From: CAISIP01 sp031396205 | GTDB lineage: Bacteria; Pseudomonadota; Gammaproteobacteria; Burkholderiales; Burkholderiaceae_C | Assembly: GCA_031396205.1 (NCBI GenBank) | Contig: JANNKH010000127.1 | Location: 1-64,000, forward strand | Reading direction: 5' to 3' | DNA: 64,000 nucleotides | Shown: positions 41,665 to 50,277 of the stretch, one piece after another | Layout: every line of letters begins with the position of its first letter | Position numbering within the stretch: position 1 is the stretch's first letter | The notes under the pieces: generated by a model | Told to the model about the DNA's origin: nothing | Databases searched by the model: none | What the model saw: the letters and a program-made list of their open reading frames with translations, nothing else | Translations under genes and position numbers: made by a program

Positions 41665-43815
41665 TCAATATACCGGCTGGTGGCGGCGGATCGTCTCGCG
41701 TACCGCGTCTGCCAGCGCGAAACCCGGGCCAAACTGCAGCGCCAATGCATCCGCGCGGCGCAGGAAGGGGTCGATCCCCATGCCATAGATGAACTGCATC
41801 GCGCCACCAGTCCAGGCCGGGAAACCGATGCCGAAGATGGAGCCGATATTGGCGTCATGCACCGCGGTCAAGACGTTTTCGCTCAGGCAGCGCGCGGTTT
41901 CCGCCGCCTGGCGATACAACAGGCGGTCCTTGATGTCCTGCAGTTCCCAGGCTGCACCAGGCTTTTCGAAATGGCGCCGCAGTTCCGGCCACAGGGTCTT
42001 CCTCGCCCCCTTTTCGGCCGGATAGTCATAGAAGCCCCCACCGCCAGCACGCCCCGGGCGCTTGAATTCCTTGACCATGCGCTCGATCAGCAACTGGCCC
42101 GCCGTAGCGTCGAGGGTCTTGCCCTCGGCCGCAAAGTCGGCGCGCATCTGCTCCATGACATGCACGCTGAGCGACAGCGACGTCTCGTCGACAACCGCCA
42201 GCGGCCCAACCGGCATGCCGCACTGGACCGCAGCGTTCTCGATCACTGCGGCGGGAAGGCCCTCGCTCAGCATGGCCGCCCCCTCCATGACGAAGGTGCC
42301 AAAGGTACGGCTGGTGTAAAAACCACGCGCGTCGTTTACCACGATCGGAATCTTTCCCAGCGCCTGCACATAGTCGAAGGCGCGCGCCACCGTCTCATCG
42401 TCAGTCTGGGGACCACGGATGATCTCGACCAGCTTCATCTTGTCCACTGGACTGAAGAAATGGATGCCGACGAACTTGTCCGGATGGCTGCTCGCCTTGG
42501 CCAGTCCGCCGATTGGCAGGGTCGAGGTGTTGCTGGCGAAAAACCCGCCTGAGGCCAGCATCGGCTCGGCCTCCTGGGTGACGCCGGCCTTGAGCGCGCG
42601 TTGTTCGAACACCGCCTCGATGATCAGCTCGCATCCTTGCAGGTCCGCAGCGGCACCGGTCGGCGTGATGCGCGCCAGCAGTTCGGCCTGGTCGTGCGGT
42701 CCCATACGGCCCTTGTCGACACGCGCCTGGGTCAGCCTGGCGCTGTACGATTTGCCGGCGGTGGCCTTTTCCAGGCTGACATCCTTGAGCACGGTTGCAA
42801 TGCCGCGGCGGGCCTGCGCATAGGCAATGCCCGCACCCATCATGCCGGCGCCCAGGATGCCGACCCGTGTTGGCTTGTAGCGTGGCACGCCCCTTGGCCG
42901 CGACTGCCCGGACTTGATGGCATTGAGGTTGAAGAAGAACGTGTTGATCATGCTCTTGGCCACCGGGTGGACCACCAGCTTGGCGAGATAACGGCTCTCA
43001 ATGCGCAAGGCGGTGTCGAAATCAACTTTTGCGCCCTCGACCATCGCCGCCAGCGCGGCCTCGGGTGCCGGGTACAAGCCGCGCGTGGTCTTCTTCAGCA
43101 TGGCCGGTGCTACCACCAGCACTTGGGCAATCGCCGGATGGCTGGGCGTTCCGCCCGGAATCTTGTAGGTCTTGTCGTCCCAGGGCTGCATGGAAACAGG
43201 ATGGGCGGCGATCCAGGTCAGGGCCGCTGCACGCAATGCGCCAGCGTCGGCCACCAGTTCCTGCACCAGGCCCAGCTCCAGCGCCTGACGCGGGCTGAAC
43301 AGGCGACTTTCCAGAATATAGGGCTGGGCCACCATCAACCCGAGCAGCCGGGTCATCTTGGTGATGCCCGAGGCCCCGGGAATAAGGCCCAGCGTGACCT
43401 CGGGCAGACCCAGCTGAATCTTCGGATCATCCACCGCGATGCGGCAGTGGCCGACCAGCGCAACCTCCCAGCCGCCGCCCAACGCAGCTCCGTTGATGCA
43501 ACTCACTACCGGCTTTCCGAGCGTCTCCAGCGTGCGGAAGTTCTTCTTGTTCTGCTCGATCTCGCGAAAGATGGCTGGCGCGTCAACGGCCTTCATCCGC
43601 ATCAGCCCCTTCAGGTCGGCGCCGGCAAAAAAGGTCGACTTGTTCGATGCCAGGATGATGCCCCGGATCGCCGCCTTGTCCCGCACCACCTGTTCGGTCA
43701 CTGTCGTCAGGTCGTGTTGCCAGTCCACGCACATGGTGTTGACGGGCGAGTTCGGTTCGTCAAAGGTGATGGTCGCAATGCCCTCTGCATTGAGCTCGTA
43801 CAGGATGGTTTTCAT
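41665..43815 (-). CDS. FadB/FadJ-type multifunctional enoyl-CoA hydratase / 3-hydroxyacyl-CoA dehydrogenase
   Basis: This 716-residue beta-oxidation enzyme has an N-terminal crotonase domain: the oxyanion hole is INGAALGGGWEVALVGH and the catalytic Glu residues are in WEV and LPEVTLG. From about residue 315 there is a 3-hydroxyacyl-CoA dehydrogenase (NAD motif GILGAGMMGAGIAYA; catalytic His in IHFFSPVDKMKLVE). Its length equals the FadB alpha subunit. It sits between the thiolase gene (upstream) and the P450 (downstream) on the minus strand. The start ATG at 43813-43815 has no strong ribosome-binding site. Confidence 0.92.
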   Translation of the reverse strand: MKTILYELNAEGIATITFDEPNSPVNTMCVDWQHDLTTVTEQVVRDKAAIRGIILASNKSTFFAGADLKGLMRMKAVDAPAIFREIEQNKKNFRTLETLGKPVVSCINGAALGGGWEVALVGHCRIAVDDPKIQLGLPEVTLGLIPGASGITKMTRLLGLMVAQPYILESRLFSPRQALELGLVQELVADAGALRAAALTWIAAHPVSMQPWDDKTYKIPGGTPSHPAIAQVLVVAPAMLKKTTRGLYPAPEAALAAMVEGAKVDFDTALRIESRYLAKLVVHPVAKSMINTFFFNLNAIKSGQSRPRGVPRYKPTRVGILGAGMMGAGIAYAQARRGIATVLKDVSLEKATAGKSYSARLTQARVDKGRMGPHDQAELLARITPTGAAADLQGCELIIEAVFEQRALKAGVTQEAEPMLASGGFFASNTSTLPIGGLAKASSHPDKFVGIHFFSPVDKMKLVEIIRGPQTDDETVARAFDYVQALGKIPIVVNDARGFYTSRTFGTFVMEGAAMLSEGLPAAVIENAAVQCGMPVGPLAVVDETSLSLSVHVMEQMRADFAAEGKTLDATAGQLLIERMVKEFKRPGRAGGGGFYDYPAEKGARKTLWPELRRHFEKPGAAWELQDIKDRLLYRQAAETARCLSENVLTAVHDANIGSIFGIGFPAWTGGAMQFIYGMGIDPFLRRADALALQFGPGFALADAVRETIRRHQPVY

Positions 43816-43934
43816 GGGTTTAATGGGGGTCAGATTCCAATTTCACGGCATGGCAATGGCGCGCGTTGCGCTAGCGCAGAACACATGCAAACGGGCTCGG
43901 CAGGAGTTTTGCAGTCGTGTTGGTCAATGAATCC

Positions 43935-45143
43935 TCAGATCCGCTCGACGATGGTGGCAATTCCCATGCCGCCGCCCACGCACAAAGTGGCCAGGCCATA
44001 ACGCAGTTTGCGCCGGTGCAACTCATCGATCAGCGTGTTGAGGATCATCGCCCCGGTAGCGCCCAGTGGATGCCCCATCGCGATCGCGCCGCCATTGACG
44101 TTGACCTTCTCGTGCGGCACACCCATTTCCTTCATGAAGCGCATCGGGACTGCGGCAAACGCCTCATTGACCTCGAACAGGTCGATCTGGTCGATCGTCA
44201 TGCCGGCCTTGGCCAACGCCTTGCGCGCGGCCGGCATGGGGCCGGTCAGCATGATGGTGGGGTCGGCGCCACTCAAGGCCGCCGCGACGATGCGCGCCCG
44301 CGGCGTGAAGCCGTGCGTCCTGCCTGCGGCCTCGGAACCAATCAGGATTGCAGCCGCTCCGTCGACGATGCCCGACGAGTTGCCGGCATGGTGCACATGG
44401 TGGATGCGCTCGACCTGCGGATAACGCGTCAGCGCCACTTGATCGAAGCCCATCGCCCCCATCGCCTCGAAAGCGGGCCGCAGCGCGGCCAGACCTTCCA
44501 TCGTGGTGTGGGGCTTGATGAACTCGTCAAAGTCCAGGATGGTCTGGTCCAGGAAGTCCTTGACCGGCACCACCGAGCCGGCGAAGAAACCGCCATCGCG
44601 CGCGCGCGCAGCACGCTTCTGGCTTTCCAGCGCAAAGGCGTCGACATCCTCGCGCCTGAATTCCTCGATCGTCGCGATCAGGTCGGCACCAATGCCCTGC
44701 GGCACGAACGCGGTGGCGCTGTTGGTCTCCGGGTCGTGCGCCCAGGCACCGCCATCAGAGCCGATCGGCACCCGGCTCATGCTCTCGACGCCGCCGGCCA
44801 CCACCAGATCCTCCCAGCCCGAGCGCACCTTTTGCGCGGCCATGTTGTCCGCCTCCAGGCCGGAGGCGCAGAACCGGTTGATCTGCACGCCCGAGCAGCG
44901 AAAATCCCAGCCCGCCTTGAGGGCCGCAACCTTCGCAATCACCGACCCCTGCTCGCCGATGGGCGAGACGACCCCCATCACCACGTCATCGACCTGCGCG
45001 GTATCGAAATCATTGCGCCTTTGCAGTTCTCCCAGCACACCGGCCAGCAGATTGATCGGCTTGACCTCGTGCAGGCTGCCGTCCTTCTTGCCCTTGCCCC
45101 GGGGCGTGCGGATCGCGTCATAGACAAATGCTTCAGTGCTCAT
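43935..45143 (-). CDS. Acetyl-CoA C-acyltransferase (FadA-type thiolase)
   Basis: This 402-residue thiolase has the nucleophilic cysteine in NRFCASGLEA, the catalytic His in GGAIAMGHPLGATG and the second cysteine in TLCVGGGMG. With the FadB-like protein it makes a complete beta-oxidation pair, the thiolase releasing acetyl-CoA. The ATG at 45141-45143 has GGAG 8 nt upstream. It is the first gene of a minus-strand operon, thiolase-FadB-P450, divergent from an acyl-CoA dehydrogenase. Confidence 0.93.
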   Translation of the reverse strand: MSTEAFVYDAIRTPRGKGKKDGSLHEVKPINLLAGVLGELQRRNDFDTAQVDDVVMGVVSPIGEQGSVIAKVAALKAGWDFRCSGVQINRFCASGLEADNMAAQKVRSGWEDLVVAGGVESMSRVPIGSDGGAWAHDPETNSATAFVPQGIGADLIATIEEFRREDVDAFALESQKRAARARDGGFFAGSVVPVKDFLDQTILDFDEFIKPHTTMEGLAALRPAFEAMGAMGFDQVALTRYPQVERIHHVHHAGNSSGIVDGAAAILIGSEAAGRTHGFTPRARIVAAALSGADPTIMLTGPMPAARKALAKAGMTIDQIDLFEVNEAFAAVPMRFMKEMGVPHEKVNVNGGAIAMGHPLGATGAMILNTLIDELHRRKLRYGLATLCVGGGMGIATIVERI

Positions 45144-45345
45144 GCTCGCAACTCCAGTTGGTCGGATCGGACCGCGGCCGCGCGCGGTGGCGCGCAATGG
45201 CGCAGATCAGAAATCGAGTATAGGCATTGACGCTGCGACCCCTGTCACTAAAGTGCGCATTCGGCGGCCTATCCTGGTTACGCTAGCACGCATCGAGACC
45301 GCAGGCGGCGTGCAGCCGGCTCTGTACCTTTCCAGAAAGCGTCCA

Positions 45346-46509
45346 ATGATCGAAAGAACCCTGTTTGGCCCCGAGCACCTGGCATTTTGCGATAGCTACC
45401 AGCGTTTCGCCGACAGGGAAATTGCGCCCCACCATGCGGGCTGGGAAGATCAGGGCTACGTTGACCGCTCGGTATGGGAAAGGGCAGGCGCCAACGGCTT
45501 TCTGTGCATGACCATGCCCGAGGAATACGGCGGCGCCGGTGCCGATCGTCTGTATTCCGTGATCCAGATGGAAGTCAACGCGGCCGGCGGCTATAGCGGC
45601 ATCGGATTCGGCCTGCACACCAATATCGTGGCGCCGTATATCGAGCGCTATGGCACGCCGGCCCAGAAGGCCAGGTTCCTGCCACCGATGGCGCGTGGCG
45701 AAATGATCGGCGCCATCGCGATGAGCGAGCCGGCGGCGGGCTCCGACCTGCAGGGCATCAAGACCACGGCCATATGCCAGCCCGACGGCAGCTACCTGCT
45801 CAATGGCAGCAAGAGCTTCATCACCAATGGCTGGCATTCGGACCTGGTCATCGTCGTGGCCAAGACCGATCCCAATGCGGGCGCACGTGGCACCAGCCTG
45901 ATGCTGGTCGAGCGCGGCATGCCGGGTTTCGAGAAGGGCAAGCGGCTGAAGAAACTCGGCCTCAAGGCACAGGACACCTCCGAGCTGTTTTTCGACAATG
46001 TGCGGGTGCCGGCCGACATGCTGCTGGGTGGCGACGCGATGCAGGGCAAGGGCTTTGCCTGCCTGATGCAGGAATTGCCGTGGGAGCGCATGCAGATTGC
46101 CATCGGCGCGGTGGCCGCAGCCCAGGGCGCGATCGATCGCACGATTGCGTACGTGAAGGAGCGCAAGGTGTTTGGAAGCACCGTGGCCAGCTTCCAGAAC
46201 ACCCGCTTCACGCTGGCCGAACTGCAGACCGAGGTGCAGATCGCGCGGGTGTTTGTCGACAAGTGCCTGGAAATGGTGGTGCGGGGCACACTGGATACGG
46301 CCACGGCCAGCATGGCCAAGTACTGGTGCAGCGACCTGCAGTGCAAGGTCATGGACGAATGCCTGCAGCTGTTCGGTGGCTATGGCTACATGTGGGAATA
46401 TCCGATCAGCCGGGCCTTTGCCGATGCGCGGGTGCAGCGGATCTACGGCGGAACCAATGAGATCATGAAGGAAGTCATCACCCGTTCGATGGGATTGTCC
46501 GGCAAGTAA
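45346..46509 (+). CDS. Acyl-CoA dehydrogenase, LCAD-like
   Basis: This 387-residue flavoprotein oxidises acyl-CoA to 2-enoyl-CoA. Visible are CMTMPEEYGGAGADR, AMSEPAAGSDLQGIKT, NGSKSFITNG, and IYGGTNEIMKEVITR at the C-terminus. In this subgroup the catalytic glutamate lies in the middle segment, here probably Glu247 in ELPWERMQIA. It is divergent from the thiolase operon over a 202-bp spacer and shares 18 bp of spacing with the downstream GST gene. Chain-length preference is inferred from the motif type only. Confidence 0.9.
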   Translation: MIERTLFGPEHLAFCDSYQRFADREIAPHHAGWEDQGYVDRSVWERAGANGFLCMTMPEEYGGAGADRLYSVIQMEVNAAGGYSGIGFGLHTNIVAPYIERYGTPAQKARFLPPMARGEMIGAIAMSEPAAGSDLQGIKTTAICQPDGSYLLNGSKSFITNGWHSDLVIVVAKTDPNAGARGTSLMLVERGMPGFEKGKRLKKLGLKAQDTSELFFDNVRVPADMLLGGDAMQGKGFACLMQELPWERMQIAIGAVAAAQGAIDRTIAYVKERKVFGSTVASFQNTRFTLAELQTEVQIARVFVDKCLEMVVRGTLDTATASMAKYWCSDLQCKVMDECLQLFGGYGYMWEYPISRAFADARVQRIYGGTNEIMKEVITRSMGLSGK

Positions 46510-46527
46510 ACCCAAGGAAAGAGCCCC

Positions 46528-47268
46528 ATGGCCTACCATTTGTATTACTGGCCCTCGATCCAGGGCCGCGGCGAATTCGTCCGGCTTGCACTCGAAGCCG
46601 CCGGCGCTGAGTATGTGGATGTTGCCCGCGGTGAACCCGCCAAGGGCCAGGGTGTGCCGGCACTGCTGGCCCTTTTGCAGGACGGCGATCAGCGGCAGCC
46701 GCCTTTCGCACCGCCAATCCTGCGCCATGGCAAGTTGCTGGTGGCGCAGACGGCAGCCATCCTGCAGTATCTGGGTCCTCAGCTGTCTCTGGTGGGCAAG
46801 AGCGCCGCCGCCAAGGTCTGGACGCACCAGATCGAGCTGACGGTCACCGACATGGCCGCCGAGGTGCACGACACCCACCATCCGATCTCCACGGCGCTGT
46901 ATTTCGAACAACAACTTGCCCCGGCGATCGATCGCGCGCGCGCGTTTCGCACCGCGCGGCTGCCCAAGTACCTGACCTGGTTCGAGACCATCCTGCAACG
47001 CAACCCGGCCAATGCCACCGGGCGGCAGTTGCACCTTGTCGGCGCCCGCCTGTCGTATGTCGATCTGTCGCTGTTCCAGATGGTCGAGGGCCTGCGTTAC
47101 GCCTTCCCCAAGGCCATGCGCAGGCAGATCCGCAAATACCCGTTGGTAGCGCAATTACACCGGGAAGTGCAGCAGCACAAGCGCCTTGCCGCGTATCTGT
47201 CCAGCGATCGGCGCATCGCATTCAATGAGGATGGCTTGTTCCGGCGCTACCCTCAGCTCGACGCCTGA
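46528..47268 (+). CDS. Glutathione S-transferase
   Basis: This 246-residue two-domain GST has an N-terminal thioredoxin-like domain beginning YHLYYWPSIQGRGEFVRLAL, close to the alpha/sigma-class start, with the glutathione-binding motif VAQTAAILQYLG. The all-helical C-terminal domain includes LSYVDLSLFQMVEGLRYAFP. GSTs in catabolic clusters often detoxify epoxides or electrophilic intermediates, which would suit products of the nearby P450. That link is inference. It follows the acyl-CoA dehydrogenase by 18 bp. Confidence 0.87.
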   Translation: MAYHLYYWPSIQGRGEFVRLALEAAGAEYVDVARGEPAKGQGVPALLALLQDGDQRQPPFAPPILRHGKLLVAQTAAILQYLGPQLSLVGKSAAAKVWTHQIELTVTDMAAEVHDTHHPISTALYFEQQLAPAIDRARAFRTARLPKYLTWFETILQRNPANATGRQLHLVGARLSYVDLSLFQMVEGLRYAFPKAMRRQIRKYPLVAQLHREVQQHKRLAAYLSSDRRIAFNEDGLFRRYPQLDA

Positions 47269-47309
47269 TCGTCCCGTCCCCGCAGCCGTCGCCTGATCGC
47301 GCAGGCGTA

Positions 47310-48155
47310 TTACCAGGCCAGCGGGTCAACGCAGTAATAGTTTCGCAGCTGATCGAACAGTGCAGGGTGCTCAGCCGCCATGCGCTCGGCCTGTTCAAAA
47401 AAAGCCTCCGACGCCACGGCAAAGAACTCGCCCGGATTGGTCGCGCCATAGTCGCTGAGCAGCCCTCCCTGGCCGGACTCCACCCGCTGCTGCAGCTGTG
47501 CGAATTCGTTGGCGAACACCCGTGACCAGTCGATGTACGAGCTGCGGCTGCGCATGGTCGGCGCGCCATTGGCCTGTCCGCTTTCCTGATCCAGTTGGTG
47601 CGCGAACTCGTGGATCACGACATTGCGGCCATCATCCGGGTCGGATACACCGTGCGCGACGTCCTGCCAGGACAGCACCACCTGGCCTTGCGACCAGGAC
47701 TCGCCGGAAAGCACCTGGCGCAGGTCCTGCAGCACGCCGGCGCCGACCGGATGCAACCGATCCACCACAAAGGGGCCTGGATAGACCAGGATCTGGCGCA
47801 AATTGCGGTAGTAACCGACGTCCCGGTTGAGCAGCAGCATGCAGGCCTGCGCTGCGATGGTGATGCGCATCGTGTCGGTCAGCACCGCCCCGCCGCAGGC
47901 GATGAACGGCTTCTCGGCCAGGAACACCTGCACATGGGCTTTCAGTTGTAGCTGCAGATCGGCCGGCAGGCGCCGCACGAAAGGCAATTGCTGCAATACC
48001 GGACGCCAGGCTGCCGGAAACGGCTGGCTGCGCAGGCGTTGGCGACGCCGCTCCTGCAACCAGGGTCGGGCCAGCAGCCACAATGCAAAACCAAGCGTCA
48101 GCGCAACGAAGATCAGGAAAGACAAACAGCGAGGCCCCAAAGTGCGGCACCACAT
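47310..48155 (-). CDS. mtfA: MtfA-like zinc peptidase (M90 family)
   Basis: This 281-residue protein has an N-terminal membrane segment (about residues 12-30, SFLIFVALTLGFALWLLA) and the metalloprotease motif VIHEFAHQLD near residue 180. The segment EFFAVASEAFFEQ supplies the third zinc ligand. E. coli MtfA is soluble, binds the repressor Mlc and controls ptsG; homologues with a membrane helix are common in Betaproteobacteria. The start is uncertain, with no ribosome-binding site visible. It is convergent with the GST gene. Confidence 0.85.
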   Translation of the reverse strand: MWCRTLGPRCLSFLIFVALTLGFALWLLARPWLQERRRQRLRSQPFPAAWRPVLQQLPFVRRLPADLQLQLKAHVQVFLAEKPFIACGGAVLTDTMRITIAAQACMLLLNRDVGYYRNLRQILVYPGPFVVDRLHPVGAGVLQDLRQVLSGESWSQGQVVLSWQDVAHGVSDPDDGRNVVIHEFAHQLDQESGQANGAPTMRSRSSYIDWSRVFANEFAQLQQRVESGQGGLLSDYGATNPGEFFAVASEAFFEQAERMAAEHPALFDQLRNYYCVDPLAW

Positions 48156-48255
48156 TCAGCGCCGGCCGGATGCAAATGGGAGTCAGGTCCTTGCATTTCA
48201 AGCGTCAGCATCGAACCGCCACGGCGCGGGCCCGGCGCCCACAGTATTTGCGCGA

Positions 48256-48957
48256 TCAGGTCCCCAGCTGACTGGCCAGATCCAGGAAATCGCGCGCGTG
48301 CAGGGTGTTGGCGGTATCTGGCCTGACATCCTTGAGCCGGTCCGCACCAAACTCAGCTGGGCGTTCGACATAAGCGGTCTGTAATCCGCAGGCGCGCGCT
48401 GCAGCCAGATCGTCCTGGTGCGCAGCCACCAGCATCACACCGGTCGGCGCCAGATCGAATACCTTGGCCACGCCAAGATAGGTCGCCGGATCCGGCTTGT
48501 AGGCTTTGAAGACCTCGGCCGACAGGATGCAATCCCAAGGCAGGCTGGCATGTTTGGCCATGTTCGTCAACAAACCGATGTTGCCGTTGGACAAGGTGCA
48601 GATGATGTAGCCCGCCTTGAGCCGGGTCAGGCCCGCCACCACGTCGGGCCAGGGATCGAGCCGGTGCCAGGCCTTGTTCAGATGCAGTTTCTCGGCCTCG
48701 CTCAGATGGTGCACGCCAAACTGCTCCAGCAATTGCTCCAGGAGCATGCGGTGCAGATCGTCGATCAGTGTCCAACCCCATTCGCCCGACATCACCCGGC
48801 GCATGGCCGGTTGGTATCCGGCGCGCCAGGCCAGTGCGAAGGCGCCGCCATCCACACCCAGACCCAGCGCGTCGACCTCGCGCCGGATGCTGCCATGCCA
48901 GTCAACAACGGTACCAAAGACGTCGAAAGCCAGCACCCGCGGTGTGATCGGCTTCAT
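48256..48957 (-). CDS. Haloacid dehalogenase type II-like HAD hydrolase
   Basis: This 233-residue HAD protein has motif I (LAFDVFGTVVDWHG, nucleophile Asp in DVFGT), motif II (CTLSNGN) and motif III (AYKPDPATYLG). The C-terminal motif is LVAAHQDDLAAARA. Type II haloacid dehalogenases hydrolyse L-2-haloacids; the FGTVVD and SNGN motifs point that way, but other HAD phosphatases look alike. The start ATG overlaps the stop of the upstream SDR gene (ATGA). Confidence 0.83.
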   Translation of the reverse strand: MKPITPRVLAFDVFGTVVDWHGSIRREVDALGLGVDGGAFALAWRAGYQPAMRRVMSGEWGWTLIDDLHRMLLEQLLEQFGVHHLSEAEKLHLNKAWHRLDPWPDVVAGLTRLKAGYIICTLSNGNIGLLTNMAKHASLPWDCILSAEVFKAYKPDPATYLGVAKVFDLAPTGVMLVAAHQDDLAAARACGLQTAYVERPAEFGADRLKDVRPDTANTLHARDFLDLASQLGT

Positions 48958-49856
48958 CGCTGGGCCTTGTCCTTTTGGTTTTGGGCCTCGATGCCTTCTC
49001 GGGCAGCCGACCAATCGGCGTCGCTCCAGTCGCGCAGTTGGTAGAAATTGCCGCCGGTGGCCAGCGCGTTACCGCCATCCATCATGATGCTCTGGCCGGT
49101 CAGCCAGTCGCATTGCCCGCTGGCCATCAGGAATGTCGCCAGATTCTGTAGCTCGGACATGCTGCCTTCGCGCCCCATCGGGTTGTTGCGCCGGCTGCGC
49201 TCACCGGGCTGTTCGCCGGGATTGAGGCGTTTGCTCATGCCTTCGGTCGGTATTTCGCCCGGACCGACCGCATTGAGCCGAATACCAAAGCGCGCCCATT
49301 CCATGGCCAGCGATTTGGTCATCACGTCGATGCCGGCCTTGCTCATCGCCGACGGCACCACATAGGGCGAGCCGTTGTCAACCCAGGTCGTGATGATGCT
49401 CATGACACTTCGGTAGGGCTGGCCGGCCAGCCATTGGCCGGCCTTGGCCTGCGCAATCCATCGCTGGCCCACCGCCTGCGTTACATAGAACGTGCCGTGG
49501 AACACGATATTGGCGATCGCGTCGAATGCCCGCGGCGACAGACTCTCGGTGGGTGCGATGAAGTTGCCGGCCGCGTTATTGACCAGGCCAGTCAAACCGC
49601 CGCCGGCCCAGATCGCCTCCATCATCTCGTGCACTGTCTGCGCGATACGGATGTCGACACCAAAGGTGTCAATGCGTCGCTGAGGGAACTGCGCACGCCA
49701 AGCTTCGGCAGTGGCTTCGCACACCGACTGTCGGCGACCGCAGATTGCGACGTCGGCGCCCAACGCCAGAAAACGTTCCGCCATTGCCTTGCCCAGGCCG
49801 GTGCCACCACCGGTGACCAGGATGCGTTGGCCGGCCATCAACTGTGCCTCGAACAT
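48954..49856 (-). CDS. Short-chain dehydrogenase, 2,4-dienoyl-CoA reductase-like
   Basis: This 300-residue SDR has the NADP motif TGGGTGLGKAMAERF and the NNAAGNF motif. Where classical SDRs have YxxxK, it has VVPSAMSKAG. That is the same pattern as mitochondrial and peroxisomal 2,4-dienoyl-CoA reductases (VVPSASAKAG), whose catalytic Tyr lies elsewhere. Such enzymes reduce 2,4-dienoyl-CoA during oxidation of unsaturated chains, which fits the beta-oxidation genes nearby. GGAG about 9 nt before the ATG at 49854-49856 fixes the start. Confidence 0.85.
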   Translation of the reverse strand: MFEAQLMAGQRILVTGGGTGLGKAMAERFLALGADVAICGRRQSVCEATAEAWRAQFPQRRIDTFGVDIRIAQTVHEMMEAIWAGGGLTGLVNNAAGNFIAPTESLSPRAFDAIANIVFHGTFYVTQAVGQRWIAQAKAGQWLAGQPYRSVMSIITTWVDNGSPYVVPSAMSKAGIDVMTKSLAMEWARFGIRLNAVGPGEIPTEGMSKRLNPGEQPGERSRRNNPMGREGSMSELQNLATFLMASGQCDWLTGQSIMMDGGNALATGGNFYQLRDWSDADWSAAREGIEAQNQKDKAQR

Positions 49857-50042
49857 GGCTGACTCTCCTTGCATTCGCCGACAGCCTGGCGCCGGCGGCT
49901 CGTTCTCCCTGCACCATGGTACCCACTAATGACTGCAGCGAACGGTCAGGCGACGGCGCCGCGACAATGGCGGCATCACTTCACGCTATGTCTACAGGCG
50001 AGCCGTACCGTTGTCGCGTATCTTTTTCACGCGCATTTCGGA

Positions 50043-50159
50043 GTCAGCACCCTGGCAATCGCAGTCAAAACCGCGTTATCGGCAGTATTCGTAATAGGCA
50101 TGTCCTGGGCCCAGGCAACCGGGTTGGCGACCTGTGATTCCGGCCCTAAATCGGGTTGA
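50043..50159 (+). pseudogene. Possible truncated PepSY-type secreted protein remnant
   Basis: An open frame reads a hydrophobic signal-like segment (KTALSAVFVIGMSWAQATG) followed by LATCDSGPKSG and then a TGA at 50157. The CDSGPK-GW motif opens the mature part of small secreted PepSY proteins in Burkholderiales; here the expected Trp codon is TGA and nothing PepSY-like follows. No start codon or ribosome-binding site is convincing. The rest of the 421-bp gap 49857-50277 holds the SDR promoter side and the CHRD terminator, and nothing else that I recognise. Confidence 0.3.
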
Positions 50160-50228
50160 GGCCATGATGCATGGCCACAAGCGGGTCGCACCGCACAATG
50201 GGCCGGCACCACCGGCCTGAGCACCCAC

Positions 50229-50252
50229 AAAAAAGCCCGGCGAACCGGGCTC
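50229..50252 (-). terminator. Rho-independent terminator of the CHRD/PEP-CTERM gene
   Basis: On the minus strand a GCCCGG-ttc-GCCGGGC type hairpin (50235-50250) is followed by six T residues (the A-run at 50229-50234). It begins 28 bp after the stop codon. This is the clearest intrinsic terminator in the window. Confidence 0.85.
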
Positions 50253-50277
50253 ATACATGCTATTTGGGGCCGGAGGG

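Noticed and set aside
40327..42552. A 741-codon open frame on the plus strand
   Set aside because: It lies antisense to the P450 and FadB-like genes, which have full domain motifs. High GC at third codon positions leaves the opposite frame open, and the translation shows no domain.
42601..45230. Two long plus-strand frames (466 and 437 codons) over fadB and fadA
   Set aside because: Antisense to genes with complete catalytic motifs; composition is that of GC-driven shadow frames.
45283..47154. A 623-codon open frame on the minus strand
   Set aside because: Antisense to the acyl-CoA dehydrogenase and GST genes, both clearly coding; no recognisable domain.
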